DNA from: Microglena sp. YARC
Lineage: Eukaryota > Chlorophyta > Chlorophyceae > Chlamydomonadales > Chlamydomonadaceae
DNA: 64,000 nucleotides
Direction of reading: 5' to 3'
Assembly (NCBI GenBank): GCA_022414725.1
Contig: CM039462.1
Span: forward strand, 122,404,484-122,468,483
Shown here: piece after piece, positions 38,462-48,000 of the stretch
Position numbering within the stretch: the first letter of the stretch is position 1
Layout: each line of letters begins with the position of its first letter
Notes under the pieces: model-generated
What the model saw: the letters and a program-made list of their open reading frames with translations, nothing else
Told to the model about the DNA's origin: nothing
Database searches by the model: none
Translations under genes and position numbers: made by a program

Positions 38462-38791
38462 TAGAAAGTTGCTCCATGAAAAAGGACTGAAGTGGTGGAT
38501 CCTGATGTTTTGTACAATCCATAGCTGGGTTTAGGGTTTAGGGTTTAGGGTTTAGGGTTTAGGGTTTCTCACTTGTGGGGAGTCTCGAAGCATACTGGGT
38601 CAAGGGCGTACCGTTTGCTCGCGAACAGGCGAGTCGCGCCCGCACCAACATGTACTTGAAAAGAGCTATCTTTGTTTTATTTGTTGCCGTTGTTGTTGAA
38701 TTTATCTACAAAAAGTGGTTTGTGTAGAATGTTGAAGAGGTTCTCGAAGATAAAAATAAGGGAAGCCCAGGATTTTGTATTCAACAAGCGC
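38462..38791. repeat. Interstitial telomere repeat (TTTAGGG)n at 38527-38567
   Basis: Five to six perfect tandem GGGTTTA units, 65 bp upstream of the D5 start. A single 41-bp block of the plant/green-algal telomere repeat. 38735-38755 is a trace of the family C transposon (TTGAAGAGGTTCTCGAAGAT). No gene is recognised in the rest. Confidence 0.9.
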
Positions 38792-38865
38792 GGAGCCCCT
38801 TTCACCTCTTTCCCCCAGCGGGGCGACCGGAGGGGAGCCCACAGTTCACAGTTCACATCAAGCAT
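38792..38865. repeat. Dispersed repeat, second copy of 10162-10244
   Basis: GGAGCCCCTTTCACCTCTTT to CACATCAAGCAT. Ends about 20 bp before a transposon A end. Confidence 0.7.
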
Positions 38866-38885
38866 TATACACACTACTGTGTAAC

Positions 38886-38977
38886 TACAGTCGGCGGAAC
38901 AGTAAAATGAAACATCCAAAAACAAATAAAACAAATAGACAACCGTTTTTTGTATTGTCTATTTGTTTTATTTGTTT
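38886..38977 (+). mobile_element. Transposon A end followed by a 23-bp palindrome
   Basis: TACAGTCGGCGGAACAGTAA at 38886, then perfect inverted arms 38920-38942 and 38955-38977 (AACAAATAAAACAAATAGAC) with a 12-bp spacer. The palindrome is not found at other A ends. Confidence 0.75.
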
Positions 38978-39293
38978 CAGCTTGGTTGAGTATCCAGGGC
39001 CACCACGTGGAGGTGCTGATTTTGGCCCCGTTTTGTTTCAAATACTTGAAACAGGAACACCTTCTCATCCAGATTACTTCTTGGTGTGGGACATCCCTTT
39101 GCGTGTTAACACAGGCTTGGCGACGAAAGTCGGGTTGTCGTAAATGACGAATACCTTGGGTCGGGACGCAATGATTGCGAAGACGTCAGAGATTCCAAAC
39201 ATTTCGTATGACAGATTCAGTATATTAAGGGGTGTGAGGAGGTTGTTGTTGTATTCCTAACGTTCCGAAAAACCTTCCAATTTTTTTTTGTAT
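38978..39293. other. Coding-like fragment, then nothing recognised
   Basis: 38978-39143 is open on the plus strand (EYPGPPRGGADFGPVLFQIL) and is preceded by a pyrimidine-rich TTTCAG that could be an acceptor site or chance. Too short to assign. Confidence 0.3.
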
Positions 39294-39792
39294 TTAAAGA
39301 TTCTCTGACCACGCGATCGAGGACTCGGGGATGATACCGGCATTCACCTGCCATCGCTGGTGCTTAGCCAACTGCTTCACCAACTTAATTCCGTTCTTAC
39401 GGGTCTCATATGAAGTCTCAATCGTGTCTACGAAACGGTCAACAAGAACGTCACTTGTAAAAGCACACTGACGCAGGCAACTGAACTTTTCGAAAGAAAG
39501 AATATCCTCGATGTTTTTGCTACTACACAACTGAGCTAGGGCAATGGACAAATTACCCTTCGTAGTGCTCATAACCACTTGAAAACCCTCGCGACTGATG
39601 TTCATATGCAAAAGGGGGATGATACCCTTCACGTAATCACTCGAGTGAAGGAAGCCCCTCCTTCTCGGAAAAATGAATGTCGTGTGATTGAGCGTTCAAC
39701 ATGAACACAGCCAGCTTAGCTGCAAAAGTCGCATCTCCAGAATTCTTCTTACGTTTTGAAGTAGAAGAGGAATTGCGGGGTGTTGAAGACAT
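39294..39792 (-). pseudogene. Hypothetical protein, one frameshift
   Basis: ATG 39792 opens a Ser/Lys-rich start (MSSTPRNSSSTSKRKKNSGD) and a short helix, with a TGA at about 39640. The frame from there on (SDYVKGIIPLLHMNISREGF to SSIAWSENL) is offset by one base. Joined they make about 165 residues with a well-formed helical C-terminal domain. A KilA-N-like or other DNA-binding role cannot be shown. No family is recognised. Confidence 0.5.
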
Positions 39793-39842
39793 TTTACATA
39801 CACCTGCATACATGTATAAAAATATAAAAATAGGAACGACTC

Positions 39843-39867
39843 GCTACAGTCGGCGGAACAGTAAAAC
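39843..39867 (+). mobile_element. Isolated A end of the transposon
   Basis: CTACAGTCGGCGGAACAGTA only, between two small genes. Confidence 0.7.
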
Positions 39868-39871
39868 CTTT

Positions 39872-40396
39872 TCATGCGCTCCGGCGTGATCCAGAGTTTG
39901 TGATCAACTCGTTCACTACCGCCGTGATGCCTTCGCATTCGAACACCAAGCTGTGATATGAATCGTCAGCATGACAAACCGTATGTCTTTCCGAAACTAC
40001 GCAGTGTGGCATACAATCCGATGCGGTCTCCGACATGCAACGGCGTGTCCCCAGTGGTGCATGACAGGCTGCATGTGCCCTCGCCAGCATCACTCGTGTC
40101 ATAGATGGTGGTGTAACGAGGCACTAACACTGTGATGGTCCGTGGTGGCAGGAACACCGCCTCGTCCACATCAAACCATTTTCTTGATCATGTCCCTTCG
40201 TAGGGCGTCTACCGCATGCCATGTGTGTTCGTCACCTATTTTGAGTTGCAGGGGTGGCACCGGTCTTGAATGTGCCGTCGCCTGACAGACTGAATATCTC
40301 AACGATTTCTCCCATAGGAATGTTGACAAAGGCGCACGGGACATGACTGGGGAACTTCTCACATGCACCGGTGGCATCTGCCCCGATCACGATCAT
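39872..40396 (-). pseudogene. Hypothetical beta-rich protein, several frameshifts
   Basis: Three or four frames read in order: MIVIGADATGACEKFPSHVP; then LKIGDEHTWHAVDALRRDMI; then DEAVFLPPRTITVLVPRYTT with GDTPLHVGDRIGLYATL; then DSYHSLVFECEGITAVVNEL. Together they give about 170 residues of beta-rich character. The start codon sits exactly at the edge of a family C transposon end (40396), so the gene is also truncated at its 5' side. No family is recognised. Confidence 0.4.
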
Positions 40397-40540
40397 ATTG
40401 TTCTCAAATAAAGTGGGACACACCTTATACTCATCCAGACTGCAGATCGTTGCTTTTGGGCAACGTTGGGGGGTGCAGCAGGTTTAAGAGGTTCTCGAAG
40501 ATGATATTCCGAGTAGCCTCTTTGGTAAACCGTAATTCAT
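40396..40540 (+). mobile_element. Family C terminal-repeat relic
   Basis: TTGTTCTCAAATAAAGTGGG, then CAACGTTGGGGGGTGCAGCA and GATATTCCGAGTAGCCTC. Closely similar to 12663-12800. Confidence 0.6.
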
Positions 40541-40647
40541 CAGGGAGGAGCTCATTCGGCGGACCTGGCATCCGAGCCGGGTGATGCAGTGTCTGGACTT
40601 TGAGGAAAAAGGTAAAAAAAAAAAAACAGTTGTTCTCGAATAATTAC

Positions 40648-41261
40648 TTATTCGCGACCCTTGCAATCCTTGAGCAATGACACGATCCTGGGGATTGTGA
40701 TGAGGAGGCGCTTTTGGCGCTGGATCTCTTTGTGCTCGATGTACTTTCGGTACGTGCGCTGGATCTTGCGCGCCGAGCACCACGATCGCAACCACTGGGA
40801 CGCTATGTGCTGTACAAAGTCCCATTCCATATTGACGAATCCATCAGATGACACCCAATCGATCATCTCGTCATCCACCTCAATGAACAGACTGCTTACA
40901 ATCTTGCGTGTGATGTGAGGGTGATCGGAACAAAAAGGATTGTACGGGAAGACGGCTTCCAAACCAAGAAGCATGCCTTGGAAGCGGGGGATCGCATATG
41001 ATATTGTCCGGCGAGACTGTCATCAGATTGAGGATAAACAGTTTGGCGTGGTTTCCGTCTGTGTAGTCGTTGGCAGTCAATTCTCCGTAGCAGACCTTTT
41101 GTATTTCGTTGTCCCACGATTGAATGGCGAGCTTTGCAAGTACCTCCCAAACGCGCGCCATGGGCGGAATGAGTTCTCTTTGCGCGATCGCAAAATGGAT
41201 CCGACGGAACGCCCGAAGTGTCATTGGCAACATCGTTGTATAATTCAGTAAAGTTTGCCAT
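40648..41261 (-). pseudogene. Hypothetical protein with IQ-like C-terminus, two frameshifts
   Basis: Frames in order from 41261: MANFTELYNDVAND; AFRRIHFAIAQRELIPPMAR with VWEVLAKLAIQSWDNEIQK; then LLGLEAVFPYNPFCSDHPHI to SARKIQRTYRKYIEHKEIQR. The joined product is about 205 residues. The C-terminal IQ-like motif (KIQRTYRKY) resembles the tails of the tryptophan-repeat proteins (TIQKIWRYV), so this may belong to the same wider family. Both breaks are single-base. Confidence 0.5.
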
Positions 41262-41269
41262 TGTGTTTG

Positions 41270-41832
41270 TGGGTATTTGTGGGTGTTTATGGTGGTTATA
41301 GGTTTCTTTTATGACAATTCAGTCAATTTTTTTTTCACATGCGGCTTTCGCATGCCCCCCATCCGTCCATTCATTCTCACCCACGACACGGAGGATTTCG
41401 AAGCCTCGTTGGCAATTTCATGCTGCATGGAATTTCTCTGAGCTGTATTCCGATGAGCAAACTCCAGTGTTGCCAAGTTGCTGCAGCTCTGCAATTGTCA
41501 GGTTGCATTTCATGCAACGGGATGGTTGTAATTCTGCCATTTCTAGCAGACCACATTTCCAAATGTGTTTGCCCCTATTGCGGTTTAGAAGGTCTTCACT
41601 GAGTTTGAACTCGGGATGTTGCATTCTTGCCCTCCCACGCGGGTGTTGCATTCTGGGGATGATATCCATTTAGTTGTAGAGATTCTTATGTTATTCAACA
41701 AAATAATGGCATTCTTGTTCTCAGTTTTTTAGGTCTTAAAAAATGATCCGGATGTCAGGGTCAAGCAGGAACAGAAACAATGCACTCGATCTATGCGTGT
41801 GTCCATCGAGAGAGTGTATGTTGACCTCAGCA
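41270..41832. other. Uncertain coding; possible cysteine-rich minus-strand protein
   Basis: The minus strand 41669-41418 (FKLSEDLLNRNRGKHIWKCG then CMKCNLTIAELQQLGNTGVC) could encode a small CxxC-containing protein. Plus-strand frames in the same place are less convincing. GATGTTGCATTCTTGCCC and GTGTTGCATTCTGGGGAT form a small tandem repeat at 41617-41660. Confidence 0.35.
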
Positions 41833-42514
41833 TCAGGCAGTTCGCCGTCCCAACAGGAGCAGTTCTGCGCTTGTATCTGTTATGATGGCCTTGGCCAGCT
41901 CCCACCAGGGACTCTGGTAGCACCACAGCCCGGTGCCCAGATGCACCGACCGGCCCGGAACCCTCCAGTGGTTGGCGTCCCCCATGAAATTCATGTACTG
42001 CTGGTGCATAGCGCCACCTGCCGCCCATTCCGCGCACTGGCACAGGAACCGGTGACATTCGTACAGCTCCTCCGAGCTGTTTCATGGTCATCCCCGCGTT
42101 GATGCCGAGCACTATGAACTGCTCCGCAGGCCGCAGCGCATGCTGTCGCTGCAAGAATGTTGTCAGGTCCTTGAATGAAAACAACAACGCTGGTCGGGGC
42201 TGCTGATCACTCAGCCCGTCCGCATAGCACTTCACATTCTGTAACGATCGCGTGGTAAAGCATGTGTCCAGAAAAGCTACCTGTTGCTTCCGCACCCCGT
42301 CAGTGCATAAACACCCGCCCACATTCCCCATAGCGTGCAGCAGCGCCACCTCGTTCTCTGCGCTCCCCGCCCCTATGAACGCTATACATGACACCGCCTT
42401 GCCGGGCACTAGAGCCCCCCTAACCTCGCTCGCCACCGCATCCCAATCTAGCGCAGGACAGATCACCTCGCGCTGACCCTCCGACAGCACTAGCACTTGG
42501 TTTTCCCACTGCAT
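41833..42514 (-). pseudogene. Hypothetical protein, one frameshift
   Basis: ATG 42514 (MQWENQVLVLSEGQREVICP) is followed by VSCIAFIGAGSAENEVALLH and FIVLGINAGMTMKQLG. Near 42085 the frame must shift to read ELYECHRFLCQCAEWAAGGA to AIITDTSAELLLLGRRTA and stop at 41833. The joined product is about 225 residues. The shifted frame has far more typical composition than the open one that continues to 41729. No family is recognised. The region is GC-rich compared with its neighbours. Confidence 0.5.
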
Positions 42515-42586
42515 TCTTCCGATCCATTATCTCATTCAGCTCCCCCTTAACCTCGTTTGACCTGAATCTTGAATTGGTCAACTATG

Positions 42587-42698
42587 GAAGCTTCGAGAGC
42601 AGACCAACTACGACTTGGCTTGTGAGTTTCGCACAGTTCACTCGCGATTCTGAGACCGGAGATCCCGGAAACACATTCAATAGGTGAGTTTGCATCGG
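42587..42698. repeat. Dispersed repeat, copy of 113-222
   Basis: GAAGCTTCGAGAGCAGA, ACAGTTCACTCGCGATTCTG and GGTGAGTTTGCATCGG are shared. Located just outside the 3.5-kb transposon. Confidence 0.75.
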
Positions 42699-42831
42699 GG
42701 ATCTCAAAGTTTGTTTGGTGTGACTTTCTTTCCATTTGATGCGCAGACATTCTCATTCATTTGCACGCATCCCCCCCTCGCAACTACAGTCGGCGGAACA
42801 GTAAAATGAAACATATATCAGATGGAAATAA

Positions 42832-43818
42832 ATGTACGACATCCCCGTTAGAAAATTGGCGTTAAGAATGGTTTCTGAATTGGGTGTGTTAAAAACTTCT
42901 GTGTTTACGAACATCAGTCGTTCTACTCTGTGGAGGTGGAAACGCTTTGGTGTAAATCGAAAACGACGTGAATTTGTAAGCAACCTTTTTGAGACGAATA
43001 AGGATTTGTTAAAATCGTTTTTATTGTCAACTCAATGCACAACCGCAAGAGGCGTTGTTGCTTTTTTCAAAAGTACTCACAATGTACGATTATCAAGTAA
43101 AACAGTGTATCGTTTCATAAAACTCATTGGTTTTACAAGAAAAAGGAGCAAACTCCGTGGACAGTGTAAAGGAGACTTAGTTCCACTTGTCAATGAATTT
43201 TGTAGTAGGTACAAGGAGACAATCAATGCTGGGAAAATTTTAGTATCAGTTGACGAATGTGGGTTTAGTGAGCGTCTCAAGCCACATTATGGGTATTCCC
43301 CTGTAGGAAAACCTGTTATCGTTAAAACTACTGGTGGGTGGGTACACCACAGTTTGTTGATGGCAGTTTTTTCAGATGGTAGGAAAGAGTTCGTTGTGAA
43401 GAAAGGATCTATGAAGAAGAAGGACTTCGTTGCATTTATTGAATCATTGAGTTTGTGCAATAACTCAGTAGTAATAATGGACAATGCCAGTATCCATAAG
43501 AAATTGGTCCTCAGTCACCCCGTCAATATTTGTTACACACCTCCTTACAGTCCAGAATTCAATGCTATTGAGCTATGCTTCGCTAAGGTGAAGAGAGACT
43601 TTCGTCGTTTGAACTATATACCGAATGAAACAAAGACGCACGTGTCTGAAATGATTTCCTTAGCATTCGGCAACCTCACTGATAAAATTATTATGGGTTG
43701 TTTTGAACACGTTTGGAACACTTATGTGTATAAAGCAGTCTGTGACCTATTGATTATGAAAGATGGCTACGAAACCTCCGACAGTCGCGAAATTGAAGGA
43801 GCTACTGAAATTGGCTGA
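42832..43818 (+). CDS. IS630/Tc1-mariner-family transposase (intact)
   Basis: 328 residues. N-terminal helix-turn-helix (ISRSTLWRWKRFG, then TVYRFIKLIGFTRKR) for binding the terminal repeats, and a DDE nuclease domain: D141 in VSVDECGF, D217 in VIMDNASIH, E247 in PPYSPEFNAIELCF. It cuts and pastes DNA at TA sites. The second-to-third spacing leaves 29 residues between D217 and E247, shorter than the usual 34-35 of Tc1 and IS630. The GGWVHHSLLMAVF strand and the PPYSPEFN motif are typical. The start at 42832 follows the A end by 47 bp. The last residues overlap the Fanzor start at 43763. Confidence 0.9.
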   Translation: MYDIPVRKLALRMVSELGVLKTSVFTNISRSTLWRWKRFGVNRKRREFVSNLFETNKDLLKSFLLSTQCTTARGVVAFFKSTHNVRLSSKTVYRFIKLIGFTRKRSKLRGQCKGDLVPLVNEFCSRYKETINAGKILVSVDECGFSERLKPHYGYSPVGKPVIVKTTGGWVHHSLLMAVFSDGRKEFVVKKGSMKKKDFVAFIESLSLCNNSVVIMDNASIHKKLVLSHPVNICYTPPYSPEFNAIELCFAKVKRDFRRLNYIPNETKTHVSEMISLAFGNLTDKIIMGCFEHVWNTYVYKAVCDLLIMKDGYETSDSREIEGATEIG

Positions 43819-46190
43819 AGTACCATACTCGTCGAAGTCAAAACAAGGACGATCTTGTCCGTTTGTGCGAAGACAATGGTCTCATCGCCAGACCCCCTCC
43901 AGAATACAAGACGGTGGAAAAGATGTGTGTCGTGAAATGCGCCCTGAAGAAGGCAATGAGTCTTGACGATGAAGAATTCGGTAAGTTTAGGGGAGCATGT
44001 GGACCAGCTCGTCAATGTGGTGAGCCGCATGTTACGGCGGTCCAGTCTGGTGCTGACTTTCCACATCACGAGTCTCTTAGAGAAGGGTCTGGATATTCCA
44101 GACCTGTACAACATGAAAGATACCTACTGGAAGGATTGGCTCCGTATCGGGGTAGACGGAATCTTCCCTGATGAGGAAAGCAAGATATCGTACGAAGCTG
44201 TGAAGGACTCCATCGGCGATGTAATTGGTAATGACGACGCTGACTACATCAAGTCTTATCCGATCTATTTCGATCAGGTATTGAACTATGCAGGTCACAC
44301 ATTGAGCACGTCGTGTCAAACAACGCATGGGTTCCTTTGATACCACGTCTGGCCAGACTCACCTCCACCACTTTAAATAAATTAAATGCCCCGAAGACGC
44401 TGGACACATCGAAGATCATTCGGGGATACGACGTGATGCAGGCTATTCAGCAAGAAGTCCAAAACATGGAGGGATGGCCAGAGTCTGTATCAAGAGTACG
44501 TCAATGAAGTTAGGGAGATGCTAAGTGTTCCAGATGGAAGTCGAGTTTATGATAACTATGGCAAAGACATGGACTTTCCGACCATGGTCCGGTTTCAATT
44601 ATTGGATACAAAAACGGTTGGAGGATATGGATGCACGTCGTATCCGATTGATGCCCATCTTTCAATGTCCAACGGGTGCATGTTCGCCTTGACCTAAAGA
44701 CCCTCGTGAATCTGTTCAGGCACATGTCCCCACTGACAAGAACATCGTTGAGCTTTCCAAATGGGAACATGTAAAGAATCCCGACAGCTTCATGTTGCCC
44801 CAGAGGCCTGCACAGAAGAAGAAAAAATCATGTGTTGTCCTGGTGAATGGGATGCATACAAGTCGGTCCTGAAGCAGTACGATGATGATGTTAAGGATAT
44901 CAAGGCTACTGACGAGTACAGACATGCAAAGGGTTTGTATGACACGCTTGTGAACGCCAAAAAAACAGTCGCAGGTCCTTCTTTCAGAAAACCACCTGTC
45001 AATAGAATGGGTGGGTTTTTCGACTGCAGCATCTGTACTGACGGAGTCTCCTTGAGCAGTGCAGTACAGCAAGACAGTACAGGTCCTTGTCTCAATCTGA
45101 AGAAGACCTGTAAGAAGCCTCGTAAAGAAGAAGGTATCAAGATCGCAGAAAAATACGCGAACGGCTCACTTAAAACGATATTGCCCGATATGGGTATCGT
45201 CGTCCTGGGTGTGGACCCAGGACGGAGCAACATCGCTACGGTAACGTATTTGGCAGACGAATAAAATATAAGACATGGAAGCTGACACGTGGGTGCATTT
45301 TACCACAAGTCGGGTATCAAGAAGCAGACCAAGGCAGAAGGAACTGCGTTTTGCTGACATGATTCCTATGTGGGAGTCTCTGCCGTGAAAAGTGGAGCAG
45401 CTTTGAGTACATCTAGACGGATAAGATCTCGGCGTACTTGTCAAATTACCGCCTAAGTTTTCTGAAGAGTGGTGGAGAATTGGCTTTGCGACGCCGAGGA
45501 ATCCCGTGACAACTTGCAGCGTTACATCGGAAAACGAAAGGTCAAAGACTCTTTCTGGGCGGGTATCAAAGCGGTTGCATGATGAAAGCAACTTCCTGAT
45601 ATGAAGGTTTGCGTGCCTACGGATCTGCCATCACGAAACTGAAGCTCTGGACCGGCTGAGAAGGTTGCAGTTCCCACTGGGGCCCCACCACTGTTCGCAT
45701 CGTGTAAAAGAATTTTTCAAGAGGACGTTTCCGTGACAGATGAGTTCAGAACGACTCTTATGTCGTGGGAGACGGGTAAAGAAAAAGAACGTTTTACAAA
45801 GATCCCTAAGCGTTTTTCAGCAGACGTGAAGCTTAGGTTGGGGTGGTGAACGTTTTGGTCACACTAAATCGAAAACTCGATGCCAAAGGTCCCGCTGATT
45901 GCCGGACAACTTAGGGGTAAGGTTGTTACAATAAACGTAAACGCGCACAGAGAAAGCAACAAGAGGGGTGGGGCTTCGCCACTTCCCCCTTGTCGGATTG
46001 TGTTCTCAAAATCGATAGAGCGGTACCCAGAGGTACGAGGACTGCGATTCTCTCCAGAAACATGCCATTTACTCGGACCGGGATCGCTCTTCTGCTCTCA
46101 CAATCGCAAGGCTGCACTGCATGGAATTGATGGGATCTTAGGACGACTTTCCATTTGCCCACAGCAGCTCTGTTGTTGTTGATGAATAAA
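43763..46190 (+). pseudogene. Fanzor with N-terminal SAP-like motif, many frameshifts
   Basis: Begins ATG 43763, overlapping the transposase end. The first 45 residues, over one indel, read TVAKLKELLKLAEVPYSSKS then DLVRLCEDNGL, a SAP-type DNA-binding motif. Next comes an N-terminal domain (KDTYWKDWLRIGVDGIFPDE; NAWVPLIPRLARLTSTTLNK). The longest intact piece is 44761-45264, ending with RuvC-I (VVLGVDPGRSNIATVTYLAD). RuvC-II-like AYGSAITKLKLW lies near 45615, and a conserved VTDEFRTTLMSWETGK near 45735. Expected length is about 750 residues. At least eight indels or stops make it non-functional, while the adjacent transposase is intact. It belongs to a different Fanzor lineage from 14759-16818. 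Confidence 0.75.
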
Positions 46191-46309
46191 CTCGTATTGT
46201 TGTATGACACCCACTCGGTCCCCCTCCGGTGGTCGCGACAACATTAGGTTACACCGTAAGTGTGCCGTACACGAAGCGGTTTCATTTAAGTATTCCGTTG
46301 ACTGTAAAC

Positions 46310-46619
46310 AGCAATCTGGTCCAGAACCGACGAACATCTTCCTAATCTTCGTCGGCACATACTGAGCGTCGGATGGTAGGAGATGCTGCGCGTTCTTCCG
46401 CCCCCCCCCGCCCCCCAGCGCATTCGCGTCTGCTCCCCCTACCATACTTATTATGTTCTCTATCACGTCAGTGGAATTGATGACAATAGGGTGGGGGGTC
46501 CAACTTTCTGGGCAAGACATGTGCTTTCTTTGGGGCAGAAGCGGGATCACGAATCCGCCCACAAACAGCGTTCGGATGCAATTGGGAGCGGTAGTCTCCT
46601 TTCTAATACATTTTCCCAC
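46310..46619 (-). pseudogene. Hypothetical protein interrupted by the transposon
   Basis: The minus strand reads MGKCIRKETTAPNCIRTLFV, then GGFVIPLLPQRKHM and ENIISMVGGADANALGGGGG to IRKMFVGSGPDCC. It then runs directly into the transposon end at 46306. The upstream part (to about 46715) may carry the true start in another frame (MRRLTLVEHMAEPGRTIGDG). A poly-C run at about 46402 encodes the Gly stretch. No family is recognised. Confidence 0.4.
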
Positions 46620-47202
46620 TCACGAAGATCCTCAACAATGCATTGCCCTCCGTAGTCCATCCCCTATTGTTCTCCCAGGCTCGGCCATGTGCTCCACCAG
46701 TGTCAGTCTCCTCATAAGCGCACCAGACGAGTCCGTTTGAGATTGCATTTGCGGATATGAAATATTCTCATGCCACCATTTTTTGAGTGTGGCTCTCAGG
46801 GAGTTCTATCTCTTGAACGTACGCTCGAAACGCATGCGGTTGTAGAAAACCAAACCTGCCAAACGGTCAGGAAATCCAACAATTGACGCCACATCGGCAT
46901 ACCCCTTGCACATTTGCACTCAATGTTCACACGATTTTAAAACCCACCTTGAAAGGGCATACTTGGATATACGGATCACAGGCCTTTTACTTCCTTTATG
47001 GTTGGAGCCCAGTTCGTCCCAACAGTACCAACATCCAGGAGCCATTCTCGAATCCGCGATTCACCTTTCATTACAATACCCGTCTCAAGCAGGAGTCCTT
47101 GCCTAACAAACTATTCCAGGTATCCATTAGAAGGAATCGCCGGACCCAACGGGGTGGGGACAGGCGGATTCAGGCTGCCGGGGACTCGCCGGAAACACGG
47201 TG
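46620..47202. other. No recognised gene
   Basis: A plus-strand frame at 46883-47200 is open but has no domain. Composition is unremarkable. I see no RNA gene or repeat. Confidence 0.35.
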
Positions 47203-47382
47203 TAATGGGCGTTCCTGCCTCCCGCGGCCGATTTTTTTTAAATTTCTTAATCAGGATTTTAGGAGCCTCCATTTGAACTGACTCGCTAAGCTTGACACCA
47301 TAAAGCACCAAGGAATAACAAACTCCCGCTCCTCCTGGTTCGCAACCAGTCAAAATCGGGCCGGGAGGCAGGAACGCTCATT
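47203..47382. mobile_element. Palindromic MITE (TAATGGGCGTTCC ends), indel-rich copy
   Basis: Full copy with many single-base insertions (for example CCCGCGGCCG for CCCGGCCG, and GATTTTAGGAGCC for GATTTAGAGCC). The indel pattern fits low-accuracy sequence near the scaffold gap. Confidence 0.85.
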
Positions 47383-48000
47383 GTGTCCTAGGGATCTGAC
47401 TTGTCCATCAGAGGAGAGGACACCATGCAACCCGGCGGAACCACTGTGACCGAATGTATCGGAGGACGCACGCAAACGGCAGCGATAGGACAATTAACTG
47501 TTTTTTTTTTATAACACTTATTCAATCCCCGCGTGTGCCTCAGTGTAACCAGTGTACAAAAACGTGGCCCGGACATGTTTAACAATCGTCGAATTTGTTA
47601 GCCGCAACCCGCCGCCACCAGGCTAAAGTTGTCCTGACACCGCACTGTAGTCCAGCCCCGCACCCTGCGATCAACCACTTCCATCCGAGACGCGCGTAAC
47701 TGTATCCACGATGACCCACCTATCTCCCTTTCAGTCGCTAGTCTGTTTGCTCTCATACTCAGAAGAATTTCTCTCGCCCTACCTCACTCAATGTTGAGAA
47801 ATCATATATCTCGCCTGAACGATTATCTACTCTTACTCTCAGATAACCACGACGGTTATGTACTGCGATACGTGATCTATAGATACTCATGCGACAGCAT
47901 TTGCCAACGATGCTCTTGGGGTGACGGGTAGAAGGGAGTAGTTGGTTTTGCAGGGGGGGCGGATCCATGTTTCATGTCCTAAAGGCGCATCTCTCTTCTT
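47383..48000. other. No gene seen before the gap
   Basis: Short frames only. 47900-47960 contains a GGGTGACGGGTAGAAGGG stretch. Nothing recognised up to the N run. Confidence 0.4.

Larger units (their letters stand above)
42785..46306 (+). mobile_element. Composite transposon: DDE transposase + Fanzor
   Basis: 3.5 kb flanked by TA. Left end TACAGTCGGCGGAACAGTAA (then AATGAAAC); right end, read inward, TACAGTCAACGGAATACTTA (then AATGAAAC): imperfect inverted repeats of each other. Contains an intact IS630/Tc1-mariner-type transposase and, overlapping its 3' end in tandem, a decayed Fanzor with an N-terminal SAP-like motif. Six or more partial copies of its ends are scattered in the window, among them a clean deletion derivative at 10489-10991. 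Confidence 0.85.

Noticed and set aside
1..47999. A complete active virus genome
   Set aside because: No capsid, polymerase, RNA polymerase or packaging gene is visible and most genes are broken; a decayed, transposon-filled segment fits better.
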